Source: Cerasicoccus arenae
GTDB lineage: Bacteria; Verrucomicrobiota; Verrucomicrobiia; Opitutales; Cerasicoccaceae
Assembly (NCBI RefSeq): GCF_014651635.1
Contig: NZ_BMXG01000016.1
Location: 64,526-97,217, forward strand
Length of the DNA stretch: 32,692 bases
Reading direction: 5' to 3'
Positions 8,396-16,920 of this stretch are shown piece after piece (position 1 is the first letter of the stretch; every line of letters starts with the position of its first letter). The position numbers and the translations under genes were made by a program. The notes under the pieces are model-generated. The model saw only the letters and a program-made list of their open reading frames with translations. It had not been told where the DNA came from and did not search any database.

Positions 8396-9418
8396 ATGGA
8401 AAAGCGGATCACGATCAAGGACATAGCGAAGCGAGCCAAGGTAGCCCCATCCACTGTTTCTCGTGCCTTGAGCAACAGCGCGGAGATTTCCAAAAAGAAA
8501 CGGGAGCAGTTGAAAGCGTTAGCTCAAACCATGGGCTACAAACCATCCCCGTTGATCTCGGCATTCGCCTCGCAACGCCGTAGCGGCATTGCATCACCCA
8601 TCACGACGATAGCCTTCGTTACGAGCTTTCCTCCATCGCGCCGATGGGATGGTATACCATTCTTTCGACGCTGCTATGTGGGTCTCAAGCGACGAGCGGA
8701 TCAATTTGGGTATACCGTGGAAAATTTCGGCTTGCGAGAGCAGAGCATGAGCGCTCGTAGGCTCAACGACGTACTCTATAATCGCGGTATTCAAGCCCTC
8801 TGCTTTGGGCCCGAGATGGCAGTGGAGCCAGACTGTTGTTTTGACTGGGATCGTTTCTCCGCAATCAGCATTTGTCATTCGATGGTTTACCCCAAGCTAC
8901 ACCGAGCCATCGCCCACCATTTTCACTCGATCACTCTAGCGCTTAGCAAGCTGCGCGAGAAAGGGTACCAGCGCATCGGCTTTTGCGTAAAAAACGAAGC
9001 CGTCGAATGGACCGAAGGGCTCTGGCATGCTGGCATGCTGTATTTTTTACAGCAATATCCGGAGATGCAGGTGGAAGTTCTGTCAGTTAGCGAAGATGAT
9101 ATTATGTGCGTGGTCGACTGGTGCAAAACGCACAAAATTGAAGTGCTGTTGGAGATCTACCCGGAAGTCCACAAAATACTGCATGACAGTGGACTTGTCG
9201 CCGCCGGTATTGATTACGCGACTTTGGATTGGAACCCAGAAAACGCAGGCATTGCCGGCATCAACCAAAATGCGGAGCGCATTGGCGAAATGGCTATCGA
9301 CTTGGTCATCTCCATGTTGAAAGCGGGTGAGCGCGGGGTGCCGCCCTTGGCAACAGCCGTCATGTCTGAGGTTACATGGGTCGATGGTCCAAGCTTGCGG
9401 AGAAGTAGCAGTGTGTAG
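8396..9418 (+). CDS. LacI/GalR-family transcriptional regulator
   Basis: A 340-residue regulator. Residues 5-25 (ITIKDIAKRAKVAPSTVSRA) are the LacI-type helix-turn-helix, followed by the hinge region (KKREQLKALAQTMGYKPSP) that inserts into the operator minor groove. The rest is a periplasmic-binding-protein-like ligand domain, here diverged but with NQNAERIGEMAIDL near the C-terminus, typical of the family. Such proteins bind palindromic operators as dimers and respond to sugars or nucleosides. The position after GH130 suggests control of glycan genes in this region, an inference; I could not find a clear operator. It is convergent with the gene ending at 9444. Confidence 0.92.
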   Translation: MEKRITIKDIAKRAKVAPSTVSRALSNSAEISKKKREQLKALAQTMGYKPSPLISAFASQRRSGIASPITTIAFVTSFPPSRRWDGIPFFRRCYVGLKRRADQFGYTVENFGLREQSMSARRLNDVLYNRGIQALCFGPEMAVEPDCCFDWDRFSAISICHSMVYPKLHRAIAHHFHSITLALSKLREKGYQRIGFCVKNEAVEWTEGLWHAGMLYFLQQYPEMQVEVLSVSEDDIMCVVDWCKTHKIEVLLEIYPEVHKILHDSGLVAAGIDYATLDWNPENAGIAGINQNAERIGEMAIDLVISMLKAGERGVPPLATAVMSEVTWVDGPSLRRSSSV

Positions 9419-9443
9419 CTGGGCGTGATCACGAAGAGATCGT

Positions 9444-10190
9444 CTAGTCAGCACTTTCTGAATAATACAGCCAATAATGCCCGGCTCCTGGTTGTCCCAA
9501 CTCTTCCAGTTCCTGCTCAAGGTAGCGGTAGGCAAGGCCACTGGGGGAATAGACGCAAATGCCGGTCATACGGTCCTGCGGTCGGACCACTGTAATGTTG
9601 TCAAAAATAAGTCTCCATTGCTCATCGTCTTTGACGGCGACTCGGCTGAAAAGGCGATTTCGCTGGTCGGTATTCGGTTGGATTATTTCATTCGCGCCTG
9701 GATCTAGCACCACTGGAGCGCCACCCATACTCGCGGCGATCTGTTCGTGCCCTAAATTTATGACTCGGACAGTGCCTTCAGGGAAGGTGCTATCGTCGCT
9801 GTTGATGTACTTCACGAGGTAATCTGGCGTATACTGGCTCTTTAAATCCCACTGTCGGGGAGTTATCAGCACGAGCGCGTCCAGCTGATCTGCAGGGCTG
9901 GAGACCGTCGCAATACGAAAGCGCTTGTGCTGCTTGGTTTGAGGATCCCAAATTGGTGCCTCTTTATAAATTTTTAATTTATCGCTCGAAGTGATTGGTA
10001 CCGATTGGCTAATCGCATAAGGCGTGCTCGAAATTTTCCGAAAGCCATCCTCTGCTTCGTAGAAGTATGCGCCTGGTGTTTCATCTATAAAAAGGAAGCG
10101 CAAGGTTCGCCTCTCTACACCTTCGTCGGGGATCGCGAAAACTGATTGAGAAATGAAAAGTGCAAAAACGGTAAAGAACCATGTTTTCAT
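9444..10190 (-). CDS. Secreted protein of unknown function, partner of pseudopilin-like gene
   Basis: A 248-residue protein with a clear signal peptide (about 1-19, ending VFA) and no other recognised domain. The mature part is polar and probably beta-rich, with no lipobox and no transmembrane segment. It starts 18 bp after the stop of the 1205-residue gene on the same strand, so the two are almost certainly one operon. That placement suggests an exported factor working with the pseudopilin-like protein. I do not recognise the family. Confidence 0.8.
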   Translation of the reverse strand: MKTWFFTVFALFISQSVFAIPDEGVERRTLRFLFIDETPGAYFYEAEDGFRKISSTPYAISQSVPITSSDKLKIYKEAPIWDPQTKQHKRFRIATVSSPADQLDALVLITPRQWDLKSQYTPDYLVKYINSDDSTFPEGTVRVINLGHEQIAASMGGAPVVLDPGANEIIQPNTDQRNRLFSRVAVKDDEQWRLIFDNITVVRPQDRMTGICVYSPSGLAYRYLEQELEELGQPGAGHYWLYYSESAD

Positions 10191-10208
10191 AATGATGTTG
10201 CTGCGTAT

Positions 10209-13200
10209 TTAAATTTCTGAGGGATCGAGCCAACGAAAGTCGATGACCACATATCTTCGGCCCAGACGCATATTCTCAGGCAATAAGGGTTTTTCATAAG
10301 CTGCGTCACCGCCGTGATCTTTATCGACGATGTAGCTGGGAATGCGCTGAACAACGGCTTCTGACCAAGCTTGGGCTTCCACTTGATTGGTCAATGGATT
10401 TACGGCGTCTCCATAACTTCGGATGATAAACGTGTCCGAGCGACTGAGTAGTAAGGGGCCAAGAACCGAAAGAATATCCGCTTGCAACAAATAGCCTGGA
10501 AACCCGCTGGCACCGGTTGGCATGATGTACTCCTCATCGGCAAATTGGTTATCCTTCAGCTTATTGCGTGTGGTCACCTGCAGTTCCGGCGGCAAATCGT
10601 CTGCTTGATTGAGGACACGGTCGATCGCAGTTTGTAAGGTGCCACTCAGGCCCAAGTCATACTCGTCTGCGGTCGAGGCAATCAGCTTGCGGTTGACGAA
10701 ATCGGATAGTGAAAGAAACGGTCCCCTTAACTGCACCTGCCTGACGATTTCTTCGGATAAATCGCGCACTTCCTCATCCGTTAAATTACGCACGCCACTC
10801 CACGCATTGGCGCTGGACGCGGATTTCGCCTCGCTCGCTCCGCCGGTTTGATAAAGTGTTCGGGCAAACGGCGCAGTTAATTGAGCTTCATCAGTCTCGC
10901 CTCCTAAGGGAACGTTTCTCAGGCTCGACAGTATCGCCACCCAAGCATCGACGGAGGTCGAATTTACATTGAAGGCACCTTCCACCAGCAGGTTTGAGGC
11001 CGCGATCCTGCTGTTCGCAGGGGAACTCACATCGCCGTCGCCCCGATAGTTTTCGGGATCATTTCTGGAGCTATCGCTGGACTGGCGAATCGGCTTCAAT
11101 CTCGCATTGGGCAGTGTCTCTGTTTCGAAATCAATGCTACCAAACTCTGGATAGGTAGAGACAAAAAAGCGATCCCATAGAACATCGTTCCAAAGGTAGG
11201 ACCCATCATAATGATAGCCCTTGCCCTCGTCGTAGTAAAAAACCTGATCTCGAGTTACGCGTGGATGGGCGTAGGAATTGGAAATGGCATAGTTAACCTG
11301 CCAGTGGTTGACCACGCTAGCGGAGCGCTCTGGCTGACCGAAAAAGGAATTTTGGGATGCCAAAAAGCCTGTTGTGTTAAAGTGCTGCAGTTGCCCCAAG
11401 CTTGAAAGTGGCAGTTCTGGCCGTGGCAAGTCATACATAAGATTCGCGAATCCAGCGTCTTCCGCCAGGTAAGACTGCGGCTCGTTTTGGTAAGCACCGG
11501 TTCCTAAATTTGACAACCCCCAGCGTGTAGTTTGCGTGCCACCTAGTGGGCGCATGATGTGTGCTTCAAAATACGGATTGGGCGCAGAACCCATGCTACC
11601 CGTGCTGCCTGATTTTCCATATGTCCTCGCTCGCTCGCTCAAATGGCTGATGCTGCTTTTACCAGCATATTGGTTGGTCAAAGAGCGATAGTTCGCCTGA
11701 TAAAATGCAGCTTGCTGTGAACGCCGATCATTCGGTTGCGTAACCGTGGAAGCATTGGGTGCGTCATATACCGCAAACATATATCCGCCACCCTGCCGAA
11801 TATTTGAGCTCATGGGATCTACGAGGAAGAAATTTGCAGTATCCTCGTTGAACGAATCGCTCAGGCTTTGTGCAATGATCCACTGCACGAGATATCGATC
11901 ATCTGGCGAGCCTGGATAATCGAGATAGAGCTCGCCGGATAAGCGACTCGAGCCAGTGTAAAGCGCGGCGAAGTTTTTGCCTTGGGGAATGCTGGCTCCA
12001 GTATTGTAAGTTAAAGCTGGCGTGGGATCGAATTCATTCGTCATCACGACTGCCCGACTATCTGTGCGTGATAAAATCTCGATACGCTGCTGGCCGTCGA
12101 TTGTCGGGTTCAAGCTACTGCTTGGGTCGATGGTAAATATACGAGCTTCTCCTGGCTCGAATCCCGCACTTCGAACCGTCAGTAAGATGTCGCCAAGGTA
12201 GCCGTTGTCTAAGTTATTTCCTGGATGCTTGTTGATGCCTGTTTTTGAATCATAGCCAATGCCATCGCTTTGGTAGTTCTCCACCCCCACATCTGTATCC
12301 CCAAAACGAACCACTGGATTTGATGCGCTCAGGCGCAGAGTGTAGTCGGAAGGACCTAATGCGACATTGTAGGGATTGGCCAAAACCACAAGCGGCATCG
12401 AGTCGACCCATATAGTCCCGGATCGATTAACGCCATCCGCATCAGGTGTGCCACCCACGATGCGCATACGGAAAAATAGCTTCGCGTGTGTGAGGAGTGG
12501 ATAGAGACCATGTTGCGTAGGTGTATGCAAGCGTGGCATGGCGACCCGTTCACCTCCAATACTTTGATAAACGCCTGCGGGACTATCCGAGTTGAAATTG
12601 CTCATATTGTAATAAGACCACAACTGTTCCCAAGTGGCGCTCCGCGATAAAATGCCTTCAGCTCCATCGTATGGGAAATCGGCAGAAGCTGCATCGGGCA
12701 GCGTTGCATAGACGGTGGACTCGGCGGAGAGAGCGGTATTGTAGAGGCTGCTTGGTGCTGGATCGGTGTCCTCAAAGGCTCCGTCGAGCGCCGTTCGAAA
12801 ATCTCCGACGGAATCCTGGCTTAAAATGTAGCTCAAATCGTTTTTCAATCCACCATTCTTGGCGTCAGCTAGGACTCCTTTGGAGTGGATGGTGATGTCG
12901 TGAAAATAATCATCGAGCGCATCAGGCCATTGGGGCGAGTTCACGATCAAATCCAACGCCCCCTCTGAATCAATGAGCTCAAGGGATTCATTGTTCGCGG
13001 GATAAAGCCCGAGCGCTTCTTCCTCGGCAATCGCCTCAATGGATATCCGCTGGGCAGATGCGCGACGGTATAGCTTGGAAATATCATCCAAGCCCGAGTC
13101 GGAATATGGATCGCGTAAATCTGCACGTGCTTTAACGCCTTCATCGCCAACCCACCAAGCGTATCGCCCGTAGACGCCATCGACTTCTTCGATACTTACC

Positions 13201-13826
13201 AGAGGGGCTGTCACCGCTTGACCAAGCGTTTCTGGGGTATCAGCATTGGCGGACGATTGCACCAAGATTACATGTTCAGCGCCCTGCTCATCGTGCAAGG
13301 TCTCGGTAACGCGGCTAGTCGGATGGAGATCAATAATTTGCGTAATTGGCTTGTAGCTTTCAGGGGCCTGTTCGTTGCCGCTGACCAGCCAATTGATGAA
13401 CTGCGGCTCAGCCATGTGCGCAGACGGTTCGTTTGGATCATAAGGGCCAGTGTCAGCTTTTTTCCAAACGCCTACCCAGTGGCTATTACGCCCTGCATTC
13501 CAAAATTGTGATAAAGCGGTAGCCGTAGTCTGTCCGGACATTTGGGGAGTAATGCTAACCGATTCCGGTAGGACAACATCGGCAGTCGCAGTAGCTCTCC
13601 GATCTGGGCCGGTCAGCTTTTGCAATTCTCCGAGCGCAATCTGCATCCCTAGTAAGGCATTCTGGCGGGCTTCGTCTTCGTATTGCTTCAACTGCACTGT
13701 CAATACTTCGACTCGGACCAATGTAGCCAGTGAAAGCATCATCAGCACCAATAGAGTGAGCAGACTCATTGAGACCACTAACGCGAAGGCTGGCCGATTG
13801 GCATACTGTTTTATCGATACTGGCAT
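10209..13826 (-). CDS. Giant pseudopilin-like protein (Verrucomicrobia type, resembling Verru_Chthon cassette protein A)
   Basis: The 1205-residue product begins with a short basic stretch and a prepilin-like hydrophobic helix (FALVVSMSLLTLLVLMML, about 14-31), followed by ARQNALLGMQIALGELQ and GPDRRATATAD, phrases I associate with large Verrucomicrobia proteins of the PilX/Verru_Chthon cassette A type. The remainder is a huge extracytoplasmic region. Near residue 1055 a segment LSEEIVRQVQLRGPFLSLSD resembles the helical SAM-like region of GspK pseudopilins. This suggests a minor-pilin-like tip subunit of a type II secretion or type IV pilus-like machine. Cassette proteins B, C and D are not visible nearby; only the secreted 248-residue partner follows. 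Family assignment is from memory of the motif pattern. Confidence 0.75.
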   Translation of the reverse strand: MPVSIKQYANRPAFALVVSMSLLTLLVLMMLSLATLVRVEVLTVQLKQYEDEARQNALLGMQIALGELQKLTGPDRRATATADVVLPESVSITPQMSGQTTATALSQFWNAGRNSHWVGVWKKADTGPYDPNEPSAHMAEPQFINWLVSGNEQAPESYKPITQIIDLHPTSRVTETLHDEQGAEHVILVQSSANADTPETLGQAVTAPLVSIEEVDGVYGRYAWWVGDEGVKARADLRDPYSDSGLDDISKLYRRASAQRISIEAIAEEEALGLYPANNESLELIDSEGALDLIVNSPQWPDALDDYFHDITIHSKGVLADAKNGGLKNDLSYILSQDSVGDFRTALDGAFEDTDPAPSSLYNTALSAESTVYATLPDAASADFPYDGAEGILSRSATWEQLWSYYNMSNFNSDSPAGVYQSIGGERVAMPRLHTPTQHGLYPLLTHAKLFFRMRIVGGTPDADGVNRSGTIWVDSMPLVVLANPYNVALGPSDYTLRLSASNPVVRFGDTDVGVENYQSDGIGYDSKTGINKHPGNNLDNGYLGDILLTVRSAGFEPGEARIFTIDPSSSLNPTIDGQQRIEILSRTDSRAVVMTNEFDPTPALTYNTGASIPQGKNFAALYTGSSRLSGELYLDYPGSPDDRYLVQWIIAQSLSDSFNEDTANFFLVDPMSSNIRQGGGYMFAVYDAPNASTVTQPNDRRSQQAAFYQANYRSLTNQYAGKSSISHLSERARTYGKSGSTGSMGSAPNPYFEAHIMRPLGGTQTTRWGLSNLGTGAYQNEPQSYLAEDAGFANLMYDLPRPELPLSSLGQLQHFNTTGFLASQNSFFGQPERSASVVNHWQVNYAISNSYAHPRVTRDQVFYYDEGKGYHYDGSYLWNDVLWDRFFVSTYPEFGSIDFETETLPNARLKPIRQSSDSSRNDPENYRGDGDVSSPANSRIAASNLLVEGAFNVNSTSVDAWVAILSSLRNVPLGGETDEAQLTAPFARTLYQTGGASEAKSASSANAWSGVRNLTDEEVRDLSEEIVRQVQLRGPFLSLSDFVNRKLIASTADEYDLGLSGTLQTAIDRVLNQADDLPPELQVTTRNKLKDNQFADEEYIMPTGASGFPGYLLQADILSVLGPLLLSRSDTFIIRSYGDAVNPLTNQVEAQAWSEAVVQRIPSYIVDKDHGGDAAYEKPLLPENMRLGRRYVVIDFRWLDPSEI

Positions 13827-14236
13827 AAAAGCAACGCACCTGGACGCTTGAATAACAAGCCATTAGGGTAGTGGATGCTTCCAAGTGAAATTGTCTTCGC
13901 ATTATGTGGCGACATTCGAGAGGTGTCAATTGGAGGGGTTGCGCCGCCTGACGAAATCTGTTGCGCCGCTCGGGCATGAATCTTCATCAGAAATCCTTTC
14001 TCGAGGGCAAAACCCAAGGCCCAATTTCTATGATATGAAGCAGCATGGTCGAGCTTACGTGATTGAGGCCGCTTGAATCGTTAGTCCGGCGCTTTAGAAA
14101 AAGACCAGACTCGGAGGGTCTTCCATTGTCACAATCTGACAATTCAGGGGACCATGGCGAAGTTGCCGAAGTTCCTCAAAATGAAGAGGTTGACGCCGAC
14201 TTTCCGACTTTGGCGTCATCTGACGTAAGAGCAGCT
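13827..14236. other. Gene-free gap upstream of the pseudopilin-like operon
   Basis: About 410 bp with no credible gene. It must carry the promoter of the minus-strand operon starting at 13826. It contains a 7-bp inverted repeat (TGACGCC at 14191-14197 and GGCGTCA at 14212-14218) and a possible tRNA terminator at 14098-14122. Confidence 0.45.
14098..14122 (-). terminator. Possible terminator downstream of tRNA-Gly
   Basis: On the minus strand AAGACC and GGTCTT form a 6-bp stem around a 10-nt loop, followed by T residues from the A-run at 14098-14102. It lies 115 bp beyond the tRNA 3' end. The stem is short, so this is tentative. Confidence 0.3.
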
Positions 14237-14311
14237 TGGTGCGGGCGGAGGGAATCGAACCCTCATCTCAAGCTTGGGAAGCTCACATACTAGCCGTTGT
14301 ACTACGCCCGC
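14237..14311 (-). tRNA. tRNA-Gly (anticodon CCC), CCA encoded
   Basis: The reverse strand folds into a full cloverleaf. Acceptor GCGGGCG (14311-14305) pairs with CGCCCGC; the anticodon loop UUCCCAA places CCC at 14278-14276; the T arm is GAGGG-UUCGAUU-CCCUC. Discriminator A and the terminal CCA are encoded (14240-14237). The anticodon stem has two G-U pairs. A copy of the 17-bp palindrome lies 2 bp upstream of its 5' end. Confidence 0.95.
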
Positions 14312-14313
14312 AG

Positions 14314-14330
14314 ACTCTGTATAACAAAGC
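14314..14330. repeat. 17-bp palindrome, copy 1
   Basis: ACTCTGT-ATA-ACAAAGC, intergenic, 2 bp upstream of the tRNA-Gly 5' end. Confidence 0.7.
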
Positions 14331-14422
14331 GAAAATGCTGGCAGGCTCACAGCAGCTTGTAAAGGCAGAAGACGAGGAGAAAAATTGATCCTCCCGCGTC
14401 AACTAACACAAGGAAAACCGTG

Positions 14423-15220
14423 CTATTTCTTCGCGGTGAAAGGCAACCAGTGAGCAATGAACCTATCGAGCATGCCAGCGCCCTGAAGCTTAACCAAAAA
14501 GCCGTTCGCGGCGGCAAGTAGCTCAGGGTTGGACTTGCTGACGCCCCAGGCGATGCGCTCTTGGGTGAGCACAGCGGCAATGGGGCTTAAGCCTGCATTC
14601 TCGTCTTCAGCAGCCAACCACCAGATCGTCGGTGCATCGGCGATGACCATATCTACCCGGCCAGCGGCCAATGATTTGGCGGCGCTCTGGATATCAGAAA
14701 AGGGCACGCGCTCGGCGTAAATAAAAGTCTCCCGAACCAGGAAATCGCCGGTTGTCCCCGGCTCTACCCCCACACGGCCTTGAGTATTCTTGAGCGCGAG
14801 CGTCGTCGGGTATTTGGAAATATCTGCGGCACGTACGAGCGGCATTTGCCCCGTGACCAAATACGGCTTGGAAAAATTAATTCGCACCGCACGGATCTCC
14901 GTCGCCGACATGCCCGACATGATGATGTCGATCTTGCCATCGTTCAGCGCGGGCAACAGCTCGTCCCATTCCATCACGATGAAGTTCAGCGGCACATCCA
15001 AATCCAGAGCGAACGCGCGCGCCAAATCCGCCTCCAGCCCGGATATGCGCTCGTTGTCGATAAAGATCAATGGCGGTTGCTCAGGGTTAATCCCCACACG
15101 TAATTCACCAGTGGGCAAAAACTTCGGTGCCGGCTTGGCAGGAGTCGTTTCATCAGCCCAGAGCGGGGTGAGGCAAAGCCACAAAGCGGCAAGGAGGATT
15201 CGGAAAATGCGGTCAGCCAT
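14423..15220 (-). CDS. Periplasmic amino-acid-type solute-binding protein (SBP family 3)
   Basis: From the ATG at 15220 (MADRIF) the protein is 265 residues, with a signal peptide of about 22 residues ending PLWA. The body shows the family-3 binding-protein pattern: GELRVGINPEQPPLIF, GLEADLARAFA, WDELLPALNDGKIDIIMSGMS, RINFSKPYLVTGQ, GVEPGTTGDFLV and GRVDMVIADAP. Such proteins capture polar amino acids for ABC importers or act as sensor domains. No ABC permease or ATPase lies beside it, so it may be an orphan or serve a distant transporter. An upstream ATG at 15229 is possible; the frame stays open to 15274 but that extension spoils the signal peptide. Confidence 0.88.
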   Translation of the reverse strand: MADRIFRILLAALWLCLTPLWADETTPAKPAPKFLPTGELRVGINPEQPPLIFIDNERISGLEADLARAFALDLDVPLNFIVMEWDELLPALNDGKIDIIMSGMSATEIRAVRINFSKPYLVTGQMPLVRAADISKYPTTLALKNTQGRVGVEPGTTGDFLVRETFIYAERVPFSDIQSAAKSLAAGRVDMVIADAPTIWWLAAEDENAGLSPIAAVLTQERIAWGVSKSNPELLAAANGFLVKLQGAGMLDRFIAHWLPFTAKK

Positions 15221-15317
15221 GGGGGCCATTGTCGTCAGAGCGAGTGAATCGGCAAGCGGTATTTTACACAGCAATCATTACGGCGCATGCCATCATTTTC
15301 ATTAAGAGACCGCCAAT

Positions 15318-16442
15318 TTAAATCCATTTCTTCCGGCGGAAGTAGACCAGAAATGCGATAAAGACAGCCGCCATAAAGCCCAGGCAAATCGGGTAACCCA
15401 TTTTCCAATACAGCTCCGGCATGTTCCATTTGCTGACTGAGTGGTCAAAATTCATCCCGTAAACTCCAGCAATGAACGTGAGCGGCAGGAAAAGCGTGGC
15501 AATGATCGTCAGCACTTTCATGACTTCGTTAGTGCGGTGCTCCTGCTCCAAATGGTAGAATTCTTGCATCGTTTGCAGGATGATTCGGTGGTGGTCCATG
15601 CGGTCCACGGCGCGGCGCGATGAGTCCGCCAAGTCGCGGAAATAAAAACGATCCTCCTCGGCCAACCGTATATGATCGAGTTGCTCCAAACGATTAGCGT
15701 TGTCGCGGATTGGCAGCAAAATGCGCATCAGCGCCAGCACTGCACGCTTTTTGTGATAAATCGTCTCAATGCTCAATCCTGTCTCGTGCGCACGATGTTT
15801 ACGAGCAAGCTTATCGCTATTACACTCCAGCATGCCCTGCTCCATCGCCACGATGTCGTCCTCCACCTCATCCACGATGTCCATCATGAAGTCATTTTTT
15901 ACGTCCATGAGTGCAAAGAGCAGATAGCTGTGACCACGCTGCCGAATCCGTCCACCCCCTTTACGAATGCGCCGGACGATTGGGTCAAAAAGTTTTTCGT
16001 TACTTTCTTGCACGCTCACCAAAAAATTGTCGCCCAGGTAGAACGTGACTTGCTCCATATAGATCGCCTGCTCGTCTTCCTTAAACAAGCCCGCGCGCGT
16101 AAGCACGAAGAGGTCGTCGTCAAACTCGTCTATTTTGGGGCGGCCTTCGGTGTTCAGAATATCCTCAATCGCCAACGCATGCACTCCCAGGCGCGCGCAG
16201 AAATCCGTAATCAACGCATGGTCACTAACGCCGCTAATGTGAATCCAGCTCACGGGGTGCTGGCCGATCGCGGCGATCAGTTCGTCTGGTGAACAATCAT
16301 TCTTCTCCAGATAGTCCGCCTCGCCATAGGCCATGAGCCGGATTTCGGTGTCCGGGCAGATATCGCTCTCCAAAGGAACAACTTCGCCCGGCGGTAAACC
16401 GATGCCGTGGTGAAAAACCGTCTCCCGAGTCACTATTCGCAT
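15318..16442 (-). CDS. corA: CorA-family magnesium/cobalt channel
   Basis: The 374-residue protein has a large cytoplasmic N-terminal domain rich in charged helices (about 1-305), then two transmembrane helices at the C-terminus. Between them lies YGMNFD (328-333), the diagnostic GMN selectivity motif of CorA, preceded by TLFLPLTFIAGV. The end is the basic RRKKWI. CorA forms a homopentamer in the inner membrane and passes Mg2+ or Co2+. The ATG at 16442 starts a normal N-terminus. It is transcribed away from the phage-type cluster and is a probable host gene marking its left side. Confidence 0.95.
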   Translation of the reverse strand: MRIVTRETVFHHGIGLPPGEVVPLESDICPDTEIRLMAYGEADYLEKNDCSPDELIAAIGQHPVSWIHISGVSDHALITDFCARLGVHALAIEDILNTEGRPKIDEFDDDLFVLTRAGLFKEDEQAIYMEQVTFYLGDNFLVSVQESNEKLFDPIVRRIRKGGGRIRQRGHSYLLFALMDVKNDFMMDIVDEVEDDIVAMEQGMLECNSDKLARKHRAHETGLSIETIYHKKRAVLALMRILLPIRDNANRLEQLDHIRLAEEDRFYFRDLADSSRRAVDRMDHHRIILQTMQEFYHLEQEHRTNEVMKVLTIIATLFLPLTFIAGVYGMNFDHSVSKWNMPELYWKMGYPICLGFMAAVFIAFLVYFRRKKWI

Positions 16443-16602
16443 ATTATTCTAAAAAAACTTATTTCTGCGCAATTTCCAACCCTCGTTTTGTGTAAAAACG
16501 GCGCCAACTAGCACGAGGGAATAGCTCCCAGCGTTAACAAATAATAGTGAGAGCCAGAAAATCGCGGCGGCATGCTCAAAAACCGCAAAAAAGTTGCCCA
16601 AC

Positions 16603-16638
16603 CGAGCCAACTCAACCAGCCGAGCCAACTGAGCCAGC
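16603..16638. repeat. Two-copy 18-bp tandem repeat
   Basis: CGAGCCAACTCAACCAGC and CGAGCCAACTGAGCCAGC lie back to back, differing at two positions, with a partial third unit beginning CGACCCA after them. Confidence 0.7.
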
Positions 16639-16681
16639 CGACCCATTGTCAGTCCGGAAATAATTTGTTATTCTCTTTCTA

Positions 16682-16799
16682 TCGTCAGGAGCGAACGGGC
16701 CGCCCCGCTCATCCAAAACCAAAGCAACACCACCCCGAACTCCATCCACCAACGCCACCACCCAACCCCAAGCGAGAGCGGCCCGTTCGCTCCTGACGA
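16682..16799. repeat. 22-bp perfect inverted repeat at left edge of the phage-type cluster
   Basis: Arms at 16682-16703 and 16778-16799 are exact reverse complements (core GGAGCGAACGGGCCGC) around a 74-bp spacer. It could be a terminator-like stem, a recombination or packaging site, or a dispersed host repeat. Confidence 0.75.
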
Positions 16800-16800
16800 C

Positions 16801-16817
16801 ACTTTGCACCGCAAAGT
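16801..16817. repeat. 17-bp palindrome, copy 2
   Basis: ACTTTGC-ACC-GCAAAGT, perfect 7-bp arms, intergenic, directly after the 22-bp inverted repeat. Confidence 0.8.
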
Positions 16818-16890
16818 TAAATCAACATCCACCTCAACCCCAACATCAACCACCACACCCATCCACCAACACCTACCAATCCACAACTAT

Positions 16891-16920
16891 AACCCTTAAT
16901 CTTTAAACTTTAACCTCCCA
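16891..16920 (+). promoter_or_regulatory. CTTTAA-type leader 1
   Basis: A TTAATCTTTAAACTTTAACC leader ending 4 nt before the ATG at 16921. It matches the leaders of five other genes in this cluster and replaces any Shine-Dalgarno sequence. Confidence 0.65.

Larger units (their letters stand above)
16443..16920. other. Repeat-rich gap between corA and the phage-type cluster
   Basis: These 478 bp hold no convincing gene. They contain an 18-bp tandem duplication (16603-16638), a 22-bp inverted repeat (16682-16799), one 17-bp palindrome (16801-16817) and a strongly A/C-rich stretch leading to the CTTTAA leader before the first phage-type gene. Divergent promoters for corA and the cluster are expected here. 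Confidence 0.6.

Noticed and set aside
14063-14293. Plus-strand frame ending across the tRNA
   Set aside because: The GRRESNPHLKLGK segment is the typical spurious translation of a tRNA gene read on the wrong strand.
16449-16646. Minus-strand 65-codon frame upstream of corA with a hydrophobic stretch
   Set aside because: It runs through the tandem repeat and gives LAQLARLVELARL-type repeats; no ribosome site and no recognised family. A small membrane protein cannot be fully excluded.
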